Positions 57,195-64,000 of a DNA stretch of 64,000 bases are shown here, one piece after another. The translations under genes and the position numbers were made by a program. Positions within the stretch are counted from its first letter, which is position 1. Every line of letters begins with the position of its first letter. Source of the stretch: Variovorax paradoxus EPS (GTDB taxonomy: Bacteria > Pseudomonadota > Gammaproteobacteria > Burkholderiales > Burkholderiaceae_C); contig NC_014931.1 of NCBI RefSeq assembly GCF_000184745.1, positions 2,418,001 through 2,482,000 of the forward strand. Direction: 5' to 3'. The notes below the pieces were generated by a model that worked only from the letters and a program-made list of their open reading frames with translations, did not search any database and was not told where the DNA came from.

Positions 57195-57533
57195 ATGTTC
57201 ATCCGCTGCGCGTTTTTCAAAGGGCAGGTCAAGCCCGGCATGGAGCAGGCTTTCAATCGCCATGTGCACGAGACACTCGTGCCGCTGTGGACCCGCTTCC
57301 CCGGCGCGCTCGAAGTGCGCGTGCTGCGCCAGCTGGAAAGCGATGTGGGCGATCCGGAACTGGCGATGGTGCTGTCGATCCGCTACGCGACCCGCGAAGA
57401 CATCGCGCGGGCGCTCGATTCACCCGTTCGCTACGAAAGCCGCGAAGCTTCCAAGGCGCTCTTCGACATGTTCGACGGGACCGTTTTCCACACGGTCTTC
57501 AGCGCGGACGAGTTCCCGCTTCCTGCCGCTTGA
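57195..57533 (+). CDS. Small dimeric alpha/beta-barrel-like protein
   Basis: This 112-residue protein has the ferredoxin-like pattern of small EthD/antibiotic-monooxygenase-type proteins (MFIRCAFFKGQVKPGMEQAF, later ALEVRVLRQ). No catalytic residues can be named. It lies 59 bases after the HIBADH-like gene and probably ends the operon. Ribosome site AAGGAAA precedes ATG 57195. Confidence 0.7.
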   Translation: MFIRCAFFKGQVKPGMEQAFNRHVHETLVPLWTRFPGALEVRVLRQLESDVGDPELAMVLSIRYATREDIARALDSPVRYESREASKALFDMFDGTVFHTVFSADEFPLPAA

Positions 57534-57652
57534 ATGTGCCCGATGCAAGCTGCGTGAAGTCGGGGTGGCCGACCATTTCTTGGGTGAAGGCCAATGGGAG
57601 TTGCCTGGGGACAGCGATCGGCCGCTTGCGATCACTTCCCCAGAAACACGGT

Positions 57653-58117
57653 TTAGTTGCCGCAAGTGCCCGGCTGGGCCATGCCGAGTGAGGCTATATC
57701 AGCCTTGCCTTGCGCCTCGGGAATCTGCTCCAGGTCGGCGCCGCCTACGAAAGCGCCCATCTTGATGAACTGCCGCACGAAGTAGTTCTTGCCGGCTTCC
57801 ATGAAGACCTCCAGGGAATTGGGCGAGAACTCCGATTCCGTTTCGATCTTGTTCTTCTTGCCGCCCTCGACCTGCGTGTAGAAGAACACGTCGGATGCAC
57901 TCTCGCCCAGGCACTTTCCGTTGACCAGGATGTCTTTCTTCAAAGCCTTTCCGACGAAGCTGTTGCGATAGACATAAAGGCCGGATTTCCCTGCGGCCGG
58001 GGCACTGAACTGCTTGGCCTTGTCGCTCTCCTCCTTGCTGGCCATGTTGACGGAAGCGCATCCTGTCATCAGCAGCGCCGACAGGACAACGATGCTGCTC
58101 TTGTGATTGATCTTCAT
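57653..58117 (-). CDS. DUF2846 lipoprotein
   Basis: This 154-residue lipoprotein has signal and lipobox LLMTGC with acylated Cys20, then a DUF2846-type domain (SGLYVYRNSFVGKALKKD, later EAGKNYFVRQF). The function is unknown. Position +2 after the cysteine is Ala-Ser, so sorting to the outer membrane is expected. The ATG at 58117 was chosen because the signal peptide starts there. The 259 bases upstream of it hold no gene I can support. Confidence 0.87.
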   Translation of the reverse strand: MKINHKSSIVVLSALLMTGCASVNMASKEESDKAKQFSAPAAGKSGLYVYRNSFVGKALKKDILVNGKCLGESASDVFFYTQVEGGKKNKIETESEFSPNSLEVFMEAGKNYFVRQFIKMGAFVGGADLEQIPEAQGKADIASLGMAQPGTCGN

Positions 58118-58376
58118 TTTTCTGATCTCGGTAGTGCACATAAAGACCGAGTCCTCCCTGAACCCGGCCGCTTGCGGCGGGATGCCACGAGCGGCGCCAT
58201 TATGCTTTTGGCTGCCAAGTGCAATCTGAGTTCAGACCTCGAATTCCCGCCGAAATTGATGTTCGGGAACTCCCCTGTTCGGAGGTCTCCGCCATCCCGA
58301 TCAATCACGCTGACGCAGCACTGATGTGTCGCACGCAGTGAGTCCTTGTCCGTGCGCGGCGGCTCGCCCGCTGCGC

Positions 58377-58853
58377 TCATTGGCTCGCCGATGCGTGCAG
58401 GTCGCGCGGCAGCCGCAGCGTGCTTGCGCTGGCTCCCTCGGGGCAGGGGCCGTCGGAATAGATCGCATCGCCCTCGGGCATGACGCACTTGCTCACCACG
58501 GTGACGGCGGGTGCTGCCTTGGCGGGCTCGGCGGAAGCTTCGAAGTTCGCATTCGCCGGCGATGCGCGCTGGAACACCGGCATGGCCGGCTCGACTGATG
58601 AACGCTTCACCGAATCGGGCAACCCGAGGCGGCCGGCGGATTGGGTGGCCTCGACATAGGCGGGCATGACCGCAGGCGGCGGGGCCGGTGCGCGCGCCGC
58701 GTTCTCGCGCACCAGGTCTTTCAACGTCACGTAGAAGAGAGACATCGCCACCAGCGCCACGGCCAGGCACGGTGCCCAGTACTGTTCGGAACCGGCGCGG
58801 GACGGCGAGGCATCGCGCGCCTCGAAGGTGTCGATCGTGTGTTGCAAGCTCAT
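58377..58853 (-). CDS. Single-pass membrane protein of unknown function
   Basis: This 158-residue protein has one hydrophobic segment (residues ~28-45, APCLAVALVAMSLFYV) and a Pro/Ala-rich linker. A C-terminal motif VSKCVMPEGDAIYSDGPCPE follows, whose two cysteines and YSDGPCP recall DUF4124-type domains. That domain would be outside the membrane. I assign no function. The ATG at 58853 fits the transmembrane layout. Confidence 0.65.
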   Translation of the reverse strand: MSLQHTIDTFEARDASPSRAGSEQYWAPCLAVALVAMSLFYVTLKDLVRENAARAPAPPPAVMPAYVEATQSAGRLGLPDSVKRSSVEPAMPVFQRASPANANFEASAEPAKAAPAVTVVSKCVMPEGDAIYSDGPCPEGASASTLRLPRDLHASASQ

Positions 58854-59017
58854 GGCGCAGGCTCCGTATTCGTGTCCTGCGGTTGTAAGCGGCGGAAGCT
58901 GCGCGCCGCTGTAGGCCTGCGCCATGCGTCTTGACGGAATCCACCCCGAAACCGCTACGGAGAAGATCGCTGTCCCGCCCCTTGGCGCGAGCGCACCAAG
59001 GGTCGGCCGCCGACGGG

Positions 59018-59422
59018 TTACCTGGTTTTGTCTCGCGCGGCCGCGAGGTTGTGGGCTTCGGCGATCAACGGCTTCACCGTCTCGAAGGTCCTGTCGCTCG
59101 GGTTGATCACGCTGACCCAGTGCATCTTTCCGTACACCGGATGCGGCATCAGCCGGTCGAGCGCGGCGTAGTCGATGCCTGCGGGTTCCTGCTCACCGAA
59201 CAGCGCGCGAAAGCTCTCCTTGCCGACGCCGATGTTCAGGCGAAAGACGCCCGGCCGGTCCAGCTTCGACGCGTTGTCGGATTCGTGGTCCTTCGTGACG
59301 ATGGTCGCGAAGGGAAACTTGTTGTCCGCACCATGAAAGAAGAAGGTGTTGTCATCGGCGACCTGGAAGTGGCCGCCGCCGAGCATGTCGATGATGTGTT
59401 GGGTGATGTCGTCTTCGGTCAT
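59018..59422 (-). CDS. DUF6194-like protein
   Basis: This 134-residue soluble protein has the conserved patterns PFATIVTKDHESDNASKLD, RPGVFRLNIGVGKESF and MHWVSVINPSDRTF of a small uncharacterised family also called DUF6194. No catalytic residues can be named. It lies 18 bases upstream of nothing related: the TctC-type gene on the same strand ends just before its start region. Confidence 0.8.
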   Translation of the reverse strand: MTEDDITQHIIDMLGGGHFQVADDNTFFFHGADNKFPFATIVTKDHESDNASKLDRPGVFRLNIGVGKESFRALFGEQEPAGIDYAALDRLMPHPVYGKMHWVSVINPSDRTFETVKPLIAEAHNLAAARDKTR

Positions 59423-59440
59423 GGCAAGGAAGGATGTTCT

Positions 59441-60451
59441 TCAAGGCTTCCAGCGGCGCAATCCGAGCTCGTCCGCGAGCGCCTGGTAGGTCTTGATGCG
59501 GGCCTGCACGTAGTCGTCGAGCGCGGCGCCGGTGAGCGCGAAAGGATAAAGGCTGTGCCGCTCGCGCAGCGCCGCGTAGCCCGGCGCGGCCGTGGCTTCG
59601 GCGAATGCGGCGGTCCAGGCGCGCACAGAAGCTTCGGGCACGTTGGCGCTCAGGTACAGGCCGCGCACGGTCGGCCAGACGATGTCCACGCCTTGCTCGC
59701 GCGCGGTCGGCACGCCGGTGAGCGCGCCGCCCAGCCGCGCTTCCGACAGCACGGCCAGCAGGCGCACCGCCGCGCCGCCCGCCATGGCCTGCAGCGCTTC
59801 GGCCGCATCGCCGGGGAACACATCGACGTGCTTGCCCTGCAGCGCGCCGAGCGCATCGCCGCCACCTTCGAAGGAGACAAAGCGCATCGCCTTGTGGTCG
59901 CGGCCCGCGGCGCGCACCAGCAGCGCGGCCTTCACCCAGTCCTGGCTGCCGACCGTGCCGCCCGCGCCGAATGTCATGCGCGAGGGGTCTTGCCGCAGCG
60001 CGGCGACCAGGTCCTGCAGGCGCTTGTAGGGCGAGTCGCGGTGCACGGCGATCACGCCGTAGTCGGTGCCGAGCGTGGCGATCCAGCGCACGGCCGATGG
60101 CGGATGCGGCCCGAAGCGGCCCTGCGCCAGGTTGAGCAGCGAGCCGCTGGAGAACGCGACCAGCGTGCCCGCACCGCCGAGCTGGCCGGTGGCGATGCGG
60201 TCGAAGGCGACGGCGCCGATGCCGCCCGGCAGGTAGCGCTGGCCCAGCGGCGGACGCGAAGGACGCACCGCCTGCAGCGCATCGCGCGCGAGGGTGCAGG
60301 TGAGGTCGAAGCCGCCGCCGGCCTTGGCAGGGATCACGCAATCGGCCGCGGCCAGAGACGGGTCGCCGGACTGCGCTGTGGCGATGTCGGGCACGAGCAG
60401 TGCAGGCATTGCACGAAGCACAACGCGTCGGGTGAGAAGGGGAGACTGCAT
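59441..60451 (-). CDS. Tripartite tricarboxylate transporter binding protein (TctC/Bug family)
   Basis: This 336-residue periplasmic binding protein has a twin-arginine-containing signal (TRRVVLRAMPALL). The binding-site pattern PAKAGGGFDLTC is typical of TctC proper, and FGAGGTVGSQDWVKAAL follows. It is transcribed 14 bases downstream of the sensor kinase. No TctA/TctB membrane subunits lie in the window, so it either uses distant ones or acts as a sensor partner of the kinase. Confidence 0.9.
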   Translation of the reverse strand: MQSPLLTRRVVLRAMPALLVPDIATAQSGDPSLAAADCVIPAKAGGGFDLTCTLARDALQAVRPSRPPLGQRYLPGGIGAVAFDRIATGQLGGAGTLVAFSSGSLLNLAQGRFGPHPPSAVRWIATLGTDYGVIAVHRDSPYKRLQDLVAALRQDPSRMTFGAGGTVGSQDWVKAALLVRAAGRDHKAMRFVSFEGGGDALGALQGKHVDVFPGDAAEALQAMAGGAAVRLLAVLSEARLGGALTGVPTAREQGVDIVWPTVRGLYLSANVPEASVRAWTAAFAEATAAPGYAALRERHSLYPFALTGAALDDYVQARIKTYQALADELGLRRWKP

Positions 60452-60465
60452 GGAAATTTACGCCG

Positions 60466-61875
60466 CTAGCTGGCCGCCGGCCGGGGCCACCAGATGATCG
60501 CATGCAGCCCTGTGCCGGCTTCCCGCGCCTCGAGCCGCAATTCGCCCCGGTGCCGCTGCGCGATCGAGCGCGCAATCGCCAGCCCGAGACCGAAGCCGCC
60601 TTTGCCCGCACGCGCGCCGCGGCGAAAGCGCTGGCCCAGCGCGGCGCGTTCTTCGTCGCTCAAACCCGGGCCGTTGTCCTCGACGTTGAGGCTCCAGCCC
60701 GCGGCATCGCCCGCGGCAAAGAGGGTGATGGTTCCTTCGACCGGCGTGTAGGTGATCGCGTTCGCCACGAGGTTGCTCAAGGCCTCGCGCAGCAGCCCCC
60801 GGTCCGCGACCGCGAAGAACTCGGGCGCGGGCGCATGGATGCCCAGGTCGATGCGCTTGGCGCGCGCGAGCGGCAACAGGTCGACCGCCACTTCGCGCAG
60901 CAGCGCCGCGAGGTCGAACTCGGCCGGTTCCACCGCCACCGTGTCGCTGCGGCCCAGCGCAAGCAGTTGCTGCGCGCTGCGCGTGGCGCGGCCGATCTCG
61001 GTGCCGAGCGCATCGAGCGCGGCGCGCACCTGCGCGGGGTCTTCCTCGCGCCTCGCGTAGTCGGCCTGCATCTGCAGCGTGGTGAGGTGCGTGCGCAACT
61101 GGTGCGAGGCGTCGTCCAGAAATTGGCGCTGCTGCGTCACGAGGTCCTGCGTGCGCGACATCTGCTGGTTGACCGCATCCACCAGCGGTCGCACTTCGGC
61201 GGGCAGGTCGGTCTCGGCGATGCGCGTCAGGTCGTCGGGCGTGCGCGCCTCGACCTCGCGCGCGAGCCGCGACAGCGGCCGCAGCGCCGCGGCCAACGCG
61301 ATGGCGGTGCCGCACAGCAGCAACGCCAGCACCAGCCCGTCGCGCAACGCGGCGCTGCGCACGAAGCGCGCCGTGAACTCCTGCCGCGAGCGCGTGCTCT
61401 CGCCGATCTGGATCAGCACGCTGCGCCCGGTGCTGCCGGCCGGCGCACGGTCCAGGTCGCGCCGGTAGGCCGCGAGCCGCACGGCCTCGCCGAAGTAGGT
61501 CGCGTCGTAGAAGGCCGGCACGCCCATCTTCAGTTCGGCGGGCGGCGCGGGCAGATCGGCGCTGCCGAGTTCGACGAGCCCATCGGAAGTCGCCACCCGA
61601 AAGAACACCTGGCCGCTCGCCGTGAGCTCGAAGAACTCGAACATCGTGTACGGCAGCTCGACCGACAGGCCGCCCGACGCTGTGGAGATGTTGGCGTCGA
61701 TGGACTTGAGCGCGCCCAGCAGCGAGCGGTCATACGCCGCGTTGGCGGCGGCGAGCGCATCGTGCCGTGTCATCCAGAGTTCGAGGCCCGTCACCACCAG
61801 GAGGGCAGGAAACAACAGCAGCGCGAGCCGCTGCCAGAGGCTCGCGCGGCGCAGGAAGCTCGGCATCGCGCGCAC
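60466..61875 (-). CDS. Sensor histidine kinase (TctE-like)
   Basis: This is a 469-residue kinase with two membrane segments (residues ~15-35 and ~178-198) around a periplasmic TctE-type sensor domain. The phosphorylated histidine is H258 in DDASHQLRTHL, and the N, G1 and G2 boxes of the ATPase domain are complete (NLVANAITYTP, VEDNGPGLS, GFGLGLAIA). It starts with GTG right after the regulator stop, with GGAAG at a good distance. ATG three codons later is possible. It likely senses a carboxylate, perhaps with a neighbouring TctC protein. Confidence 0.92.
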   Translation of the reverse strand: MRAMPSFLRRASLWQRLALLLFPALLVVTGLELWMTRHDALAAANAAYDRSLLGALKSIDANISTASGGLSVELPYTMFEFFELTASGQVFFRVATSDGLVELGSADLPAPPAELKMGVPAFYDATYFGEAVRLAAYRRDLDRAPAGSTGRSVLIQIGESTRSRQEFTARFVRSAALRDGLVLALLLCGTAIALAAALRPLSRLAREVEARTPDDLTRIAETDLPAEVRPLVDAVNQQMSRTQDLVTQQRQFLDDASHQLRTHLTTLQMQADYARREEDPAQVRAALDALGTEIGRATRSAQQLLALGRSDTVAVEPAEFDLAALLREVAVDLLPLARAKRIDLGIHAPAPEFFAVADRGLLREALSNLVANAITYTPVEGTITLFAAGDAAGWSLNVEDNGPGLSDEERAALGQRFRRGARAGKGGFGLGLAIARSIAQRHRGELRLEAREAGTGLHAIIWWPRPAAS

Positions 61876-62541
61876 CTAGTCGGCTTCCAGCACGTAGCCC
61901 AGGCCGCGCAGCGTGACGATGCGCACACCGGTGCCATCGAGCCGCTTGCGAAGGCGATAGACGAACACCTCGACCGCTTCGGGGTGCACCTCCTCGTCGT
62001 CGGAGAACACGCGTTCCAGAATCTGCTGCTTCGATAACGGCTCGCCGCTGCGCTGCACCAGCGCGCGCAGCACCGCCTGCTCGCGCGGCGAGAGCGCCAG
62101 CGCTTCGCCGTTCAGCACGAAGTGCCGCCGCGCGCTGTCGTACACCAGCGGCCCGCAGGCCAGTCGCGGATGCTCCACGCCGCGCGCACGCCGCACCAGC
62201 GCATGCAGCCGCGCTTCGAGCTCGGCGAGCGCGAAGGGCTTGGCAAGAAAGTCGTCGGCGCCCGCGTTGAGCGAGGCGACGCGCTCGTTCAGCGAATCGC
62301 GCGCCGTGAGGATCAGGGCCGGCAGCCGCTGGTCGCGTTCGCGCAGCCGCTGCAGCACCGTGTGGCCGTCCATGCCGGGCAGGCCCAGGTCGAGCACCAG
62401 CGCATCGTGGTCGCGCTGCTGCAGCGCGCGGTCGGCCAGGCGCCCGTCGTCCACCCATTCGACCTGGATGCCCGCGTGCTCCAGCGCCTTGCAGAGCCAG
62501 GTGCCCAGGGTGTGTTCGTCTTCGGCCAGCAGGATGCGCAT
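61876..62541 (-). CDS. Response regulator (TctD-like, OmpR family)
   Basis: This 221-residue regulator has a receiver domain with phospho-acceptor Asp51 (DALVLDLGLPGMDG) and Lys101, followed by an OmpR-type winged helix (LSPREQAVLRALVQRSGE, then VFVYRLRKRLDG). It is directly joined to the kinase gene and probably controls tricarboxylate uptake genes. It lies 26 bases after a TctC-type gene. Confidence 0.93.
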   Translation of the reverse strand: MRILLAEDEHTLGTWLCKALEHAGIQVEWVDDGRLADRALQQRDHDALVLDLGLPGMDGHTVLQRLRERDQRLPALILTARDSLNERVASLNAGADDFLAKPFALAELEARLHALVRRARGVEHPRLACGPLVYDSARRHFVLNGEALALSPREQAVLRALVQRSGEPLSKQQILERVFSDDEEVHPEAVEVFVYRLRKRLDGTGVRIVTLRGLGYVLEAD

Positions 62542-62567
62542 GGCGCCGATGCTAGGGCCTTGAACGC

Positions 62568-63572
62568 TCAGTCCGGCTTGATGTTTGCCCTTGCGATCAC
62601 CTTCTGCCAGCGCGCCTGTTCCGCCGCGATGAACTGCGCGAACTGCTCCGGCGTGCCGCCGACGGCCTCGGCCGCATCGGCCGTGAGCCGCTGCATCGAA
62701 TCGGGCGACTTCACCGCCTTCATCGTCTCGGCCGAGAGCTTGGCCAGGTTCGCGGGCGCGATGTTGGCCGGCGCGAGCATGCCGTACCACTGCGTCATCT
62801 CGAAGCCGGGGAAGCCTTGCTCGGCGACGGTCGGCACATCGGGCAGTTGCGCGAGGCGCTTGGCCGAGCCGGTCGCGATGCAGCGCACCTTGCCGGCCTT
62901 GATGAACGGAATGATCGCCGCCGCGCCGATGGCCGAGGCGTCGAGCCGGCCCGAGAGCAGGTCGGTGACCATCGGGCCGGTGCCGCGGTAGGGCACGTGC
63001 AGCATGAACACGTCGGCGGTCATCTTCAGATACTCGAAGGCCAGGTGGCCCGCGCTGCCGTTGCCCGCGGAGCCGTAGCTCAGCTTGCCGGGCTTGGACT
63101 TGGCATAGGCGATGAACTCCTTGAGGTTCTTCGCCGGCACGTCGGGGTGCACCACATACAAGCTCGGCACCTTGGCCAGGAGGCTCACGGGCTTGAAGTC
63201 CTTGTTCGCGTCGTAGGGCAGCTTGGCGAAGATGTACGGGTTCACGGCCAGCGTGCCGATGTGGCCGAGGATCAGCGTGTGCTGGTCGGTGGAGCGTGCC
63301 ACTTCGCTCATCGCGATGTTGCCGGCCGCGCCCGGCTTGTTGTCCACGAAGACGCTCTGGCCGAGCGTGCGCGAGAGCTCGGCGGCGGTGGAGCGCGCGA
63401 CGATCTCGGAGCTTCCGCCCGGTGCGAAGGGCACGACGAAGCGCACCGACTTGCTGGGCCAGGCGTCCTGGGCCGAGGCCAGGGAGGGCAGCAGGCCGCC
63501 CAGAGCGAGGGCGCCGCCGGATTGCAGCCACTGGCGGCGGCTGGGGGAGAGGGGAAAAGGCTTGGCGTGCAT
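62568..63572 (-). CDS. Tripartite tricarboxylate transporter binding protein (Bug family)
   Basis: This is a 334-residue Bug-type receptor with signal region SPSRRQWLQSGGALALGG, a possible Tat signal. The conserved VPFAPGGSSEIVAR, NKPGAAGNIAM and VPYRGTGPMVTDLLSG motifs follow. The start ATG at 63572 has GGAGA upstream. It is first in the operon with the TctDE-like pair. The region 63573-63813 between it and the divergent gene holds no further gene I can support. Confidence 0.92.
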   Translation of the reverse strand: MHAKPFPLSPSRRQWLQSGGALALGGLLPSLASAQDAWPSKSVRFVVPFAPGGSSEIVARSTAAELSRTLGQSVFVDNKPGAAGNIAMSEVARSTDQHTLILGHIGTLAVNPYIFAKLPYDANKDFKPVSLLAKVPSLYVVHPDVPAKNLKEFIAYAKSKPGKLSYGSAGNGSAGHLAFEYLKMTADVFMLHVPYRGTGPMVTDLLSGRLDASAIGAAAIIPFIKAGKVRCIATGSAKRLAQLPDVPTVAEQGFPGFEMTQWYGMLAPANIAPANLAKLSAETMKAVKSPDSMQRLTADAAEAVGGTPEQFAQFIAAEQARWQKVIARANIKPD

Positions 63573-63813
63573 GGATGCGTCTCCGTGATTTTTTAGGGAA
63601 GGCCGCATGGTGCCCGGTGGCGGCTGTCGGAATGCTGTCAGTGCGGGGTGAAAGAAAAAGTAAGGTGCAAACTCCGCGGCCACGCACCAGAATCCGGTGC
63701 GAAGCGGCGACGCAGACGGCGCCGCGATGACACTTTCGAGGACACGGACGGCAACTTTGTTCATCGCGCTTTGCTTGACAAATTTCGGGTTGCGGCTCGC
63801 TGCGATCCGCGCG

Positions 63814-64000
63814 ATGGCGGGGCTCGCCTTGTTCCTGCTGGCATGCCTTGCCATACCGAGCCATGCACAGGCTCAGCCGCTGAGACTCGATGCCGGATTG
63901 GACATCCTGGAGCGCAGCTTCAACGGGCGCTTGCAGGCCTATCACGACAAGAGCGGCCTGCTCACGCGCGAACAGGTGGCATCGGCTTCCCATCAGCAGC
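63814..64000 (+). CDS. N-terminus of an exported protein, possibly a 7TMR-DISM-type receptor (3' cut)
   Basis: An open frame runs to the window end with no stop. From ATG 63814 it begins with a clean signal peptide (MAGLALFLLACLAIPSHAQA) followed by RLDAGLDILERSFNGRLQAY. This resembles the start of periplasmic DISM-type sensor domains of 7TM histidine kinases or diguanylate cyclases. An upstream in-frame ATG at 63727 would add 29 residues. Only ~62 residues are visible, so the product is a guess. Confidence 0.5.
   Translation, partial: MAGLALFLLACLAIPSHAQAQPLRLDAGLDILERSFNGRLQAYHDKSGLLTREQVASASHQQ

Overview
The window is GC-rich chromosomal DNA from a beta-proteobacterium of the order Burkholderiales, most likely Comamonadaceae and close to Variovorax. 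This rests on codon and base use, the GlpSTPQUV-type glycerol importer, two Bug/TctC-type binding proteins, an etfBA pair followed by an acyl-CoA dehydrogenase, and the general gene repertoire. I did no database search, so the genus is an inference. No rRNA, tRNA, CRISPR array, prophage or insertion sequence was seen.

Layout. 1-6.6 kb: end of glpD, then a complete glycerol ABC importer operon (glpSTPQUV), closed by a strong terminator. 6.6-14.2 kb: a nine-gene, tightly packed cluster. It encodes a DarA-like flavodoxin-fold protein, a DarB-like ketosynthase III, a small unknown protein, a BtrH-like acyltransferase, an ABC-2 exporter pair, an acyl carrier protein, an odd ketosynthase and a ketosynthase-like half protein. 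This looks like a secreted or membrane-targeted lipid or polyketide pathway related to dialkylresorcinol synthesis, and it is the best candidate here for an undescribed system. 14.2-20.6 kb (minus strand): an HD-domain hydrolase, MltB, and a MoxR-DUF58-TgpA set interrupted by a roughly 600 bp imperfect palindrome.

20.7-28.8 kb: histone-deacetylase-like protein, MscS channel, etfB-etfA, acyl-CoA dehydrogenase, nitronate monooxygenase family protein and an acyltransferase-3 protein. 28.8-35.4 kb: an AraC-type regulator divergent from a six-gene CoA-thioester catabolic operon (ligase, SCP2-type thiolase, two hot-dog dehydratases, SDR, enoyl-CoA hydratase). 35.4-40.5 kb: cupin, then ArsR/AHSA1/ECF42-type sigma factor, two DGPF (YciI-like) proteins and an EmrB-type MFS exporter. 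A sequence matching the ECF42 promoter motif lies just upstream of the first DGPF gene. 40.5-43.1 kb: small protein, aroC, MFS transporter.

43.2-57.5 kb: carbohydrate uptake and catabolism. A FrcBCA-type importer with its ROK regulator comes first. Facing it is a second sugar importer transcribed with an SMP-30 lactonase. A GntR/IdnR-like LacI regulator follows, with idonate/gluconate-type dehydrogenases. Four near-identical 12 bp operator-like sites lie in the two divergent intergenic regions and tie this set into one predicted regulon. 57.6-64 kb: a DUF2846 lipoprotein, small unknown proteins, a TctDE two-component system bracketed by two TctC binding proteins with no TctA/TctB nearby, and the start of a secreted or membrane protein cut by the window edge.
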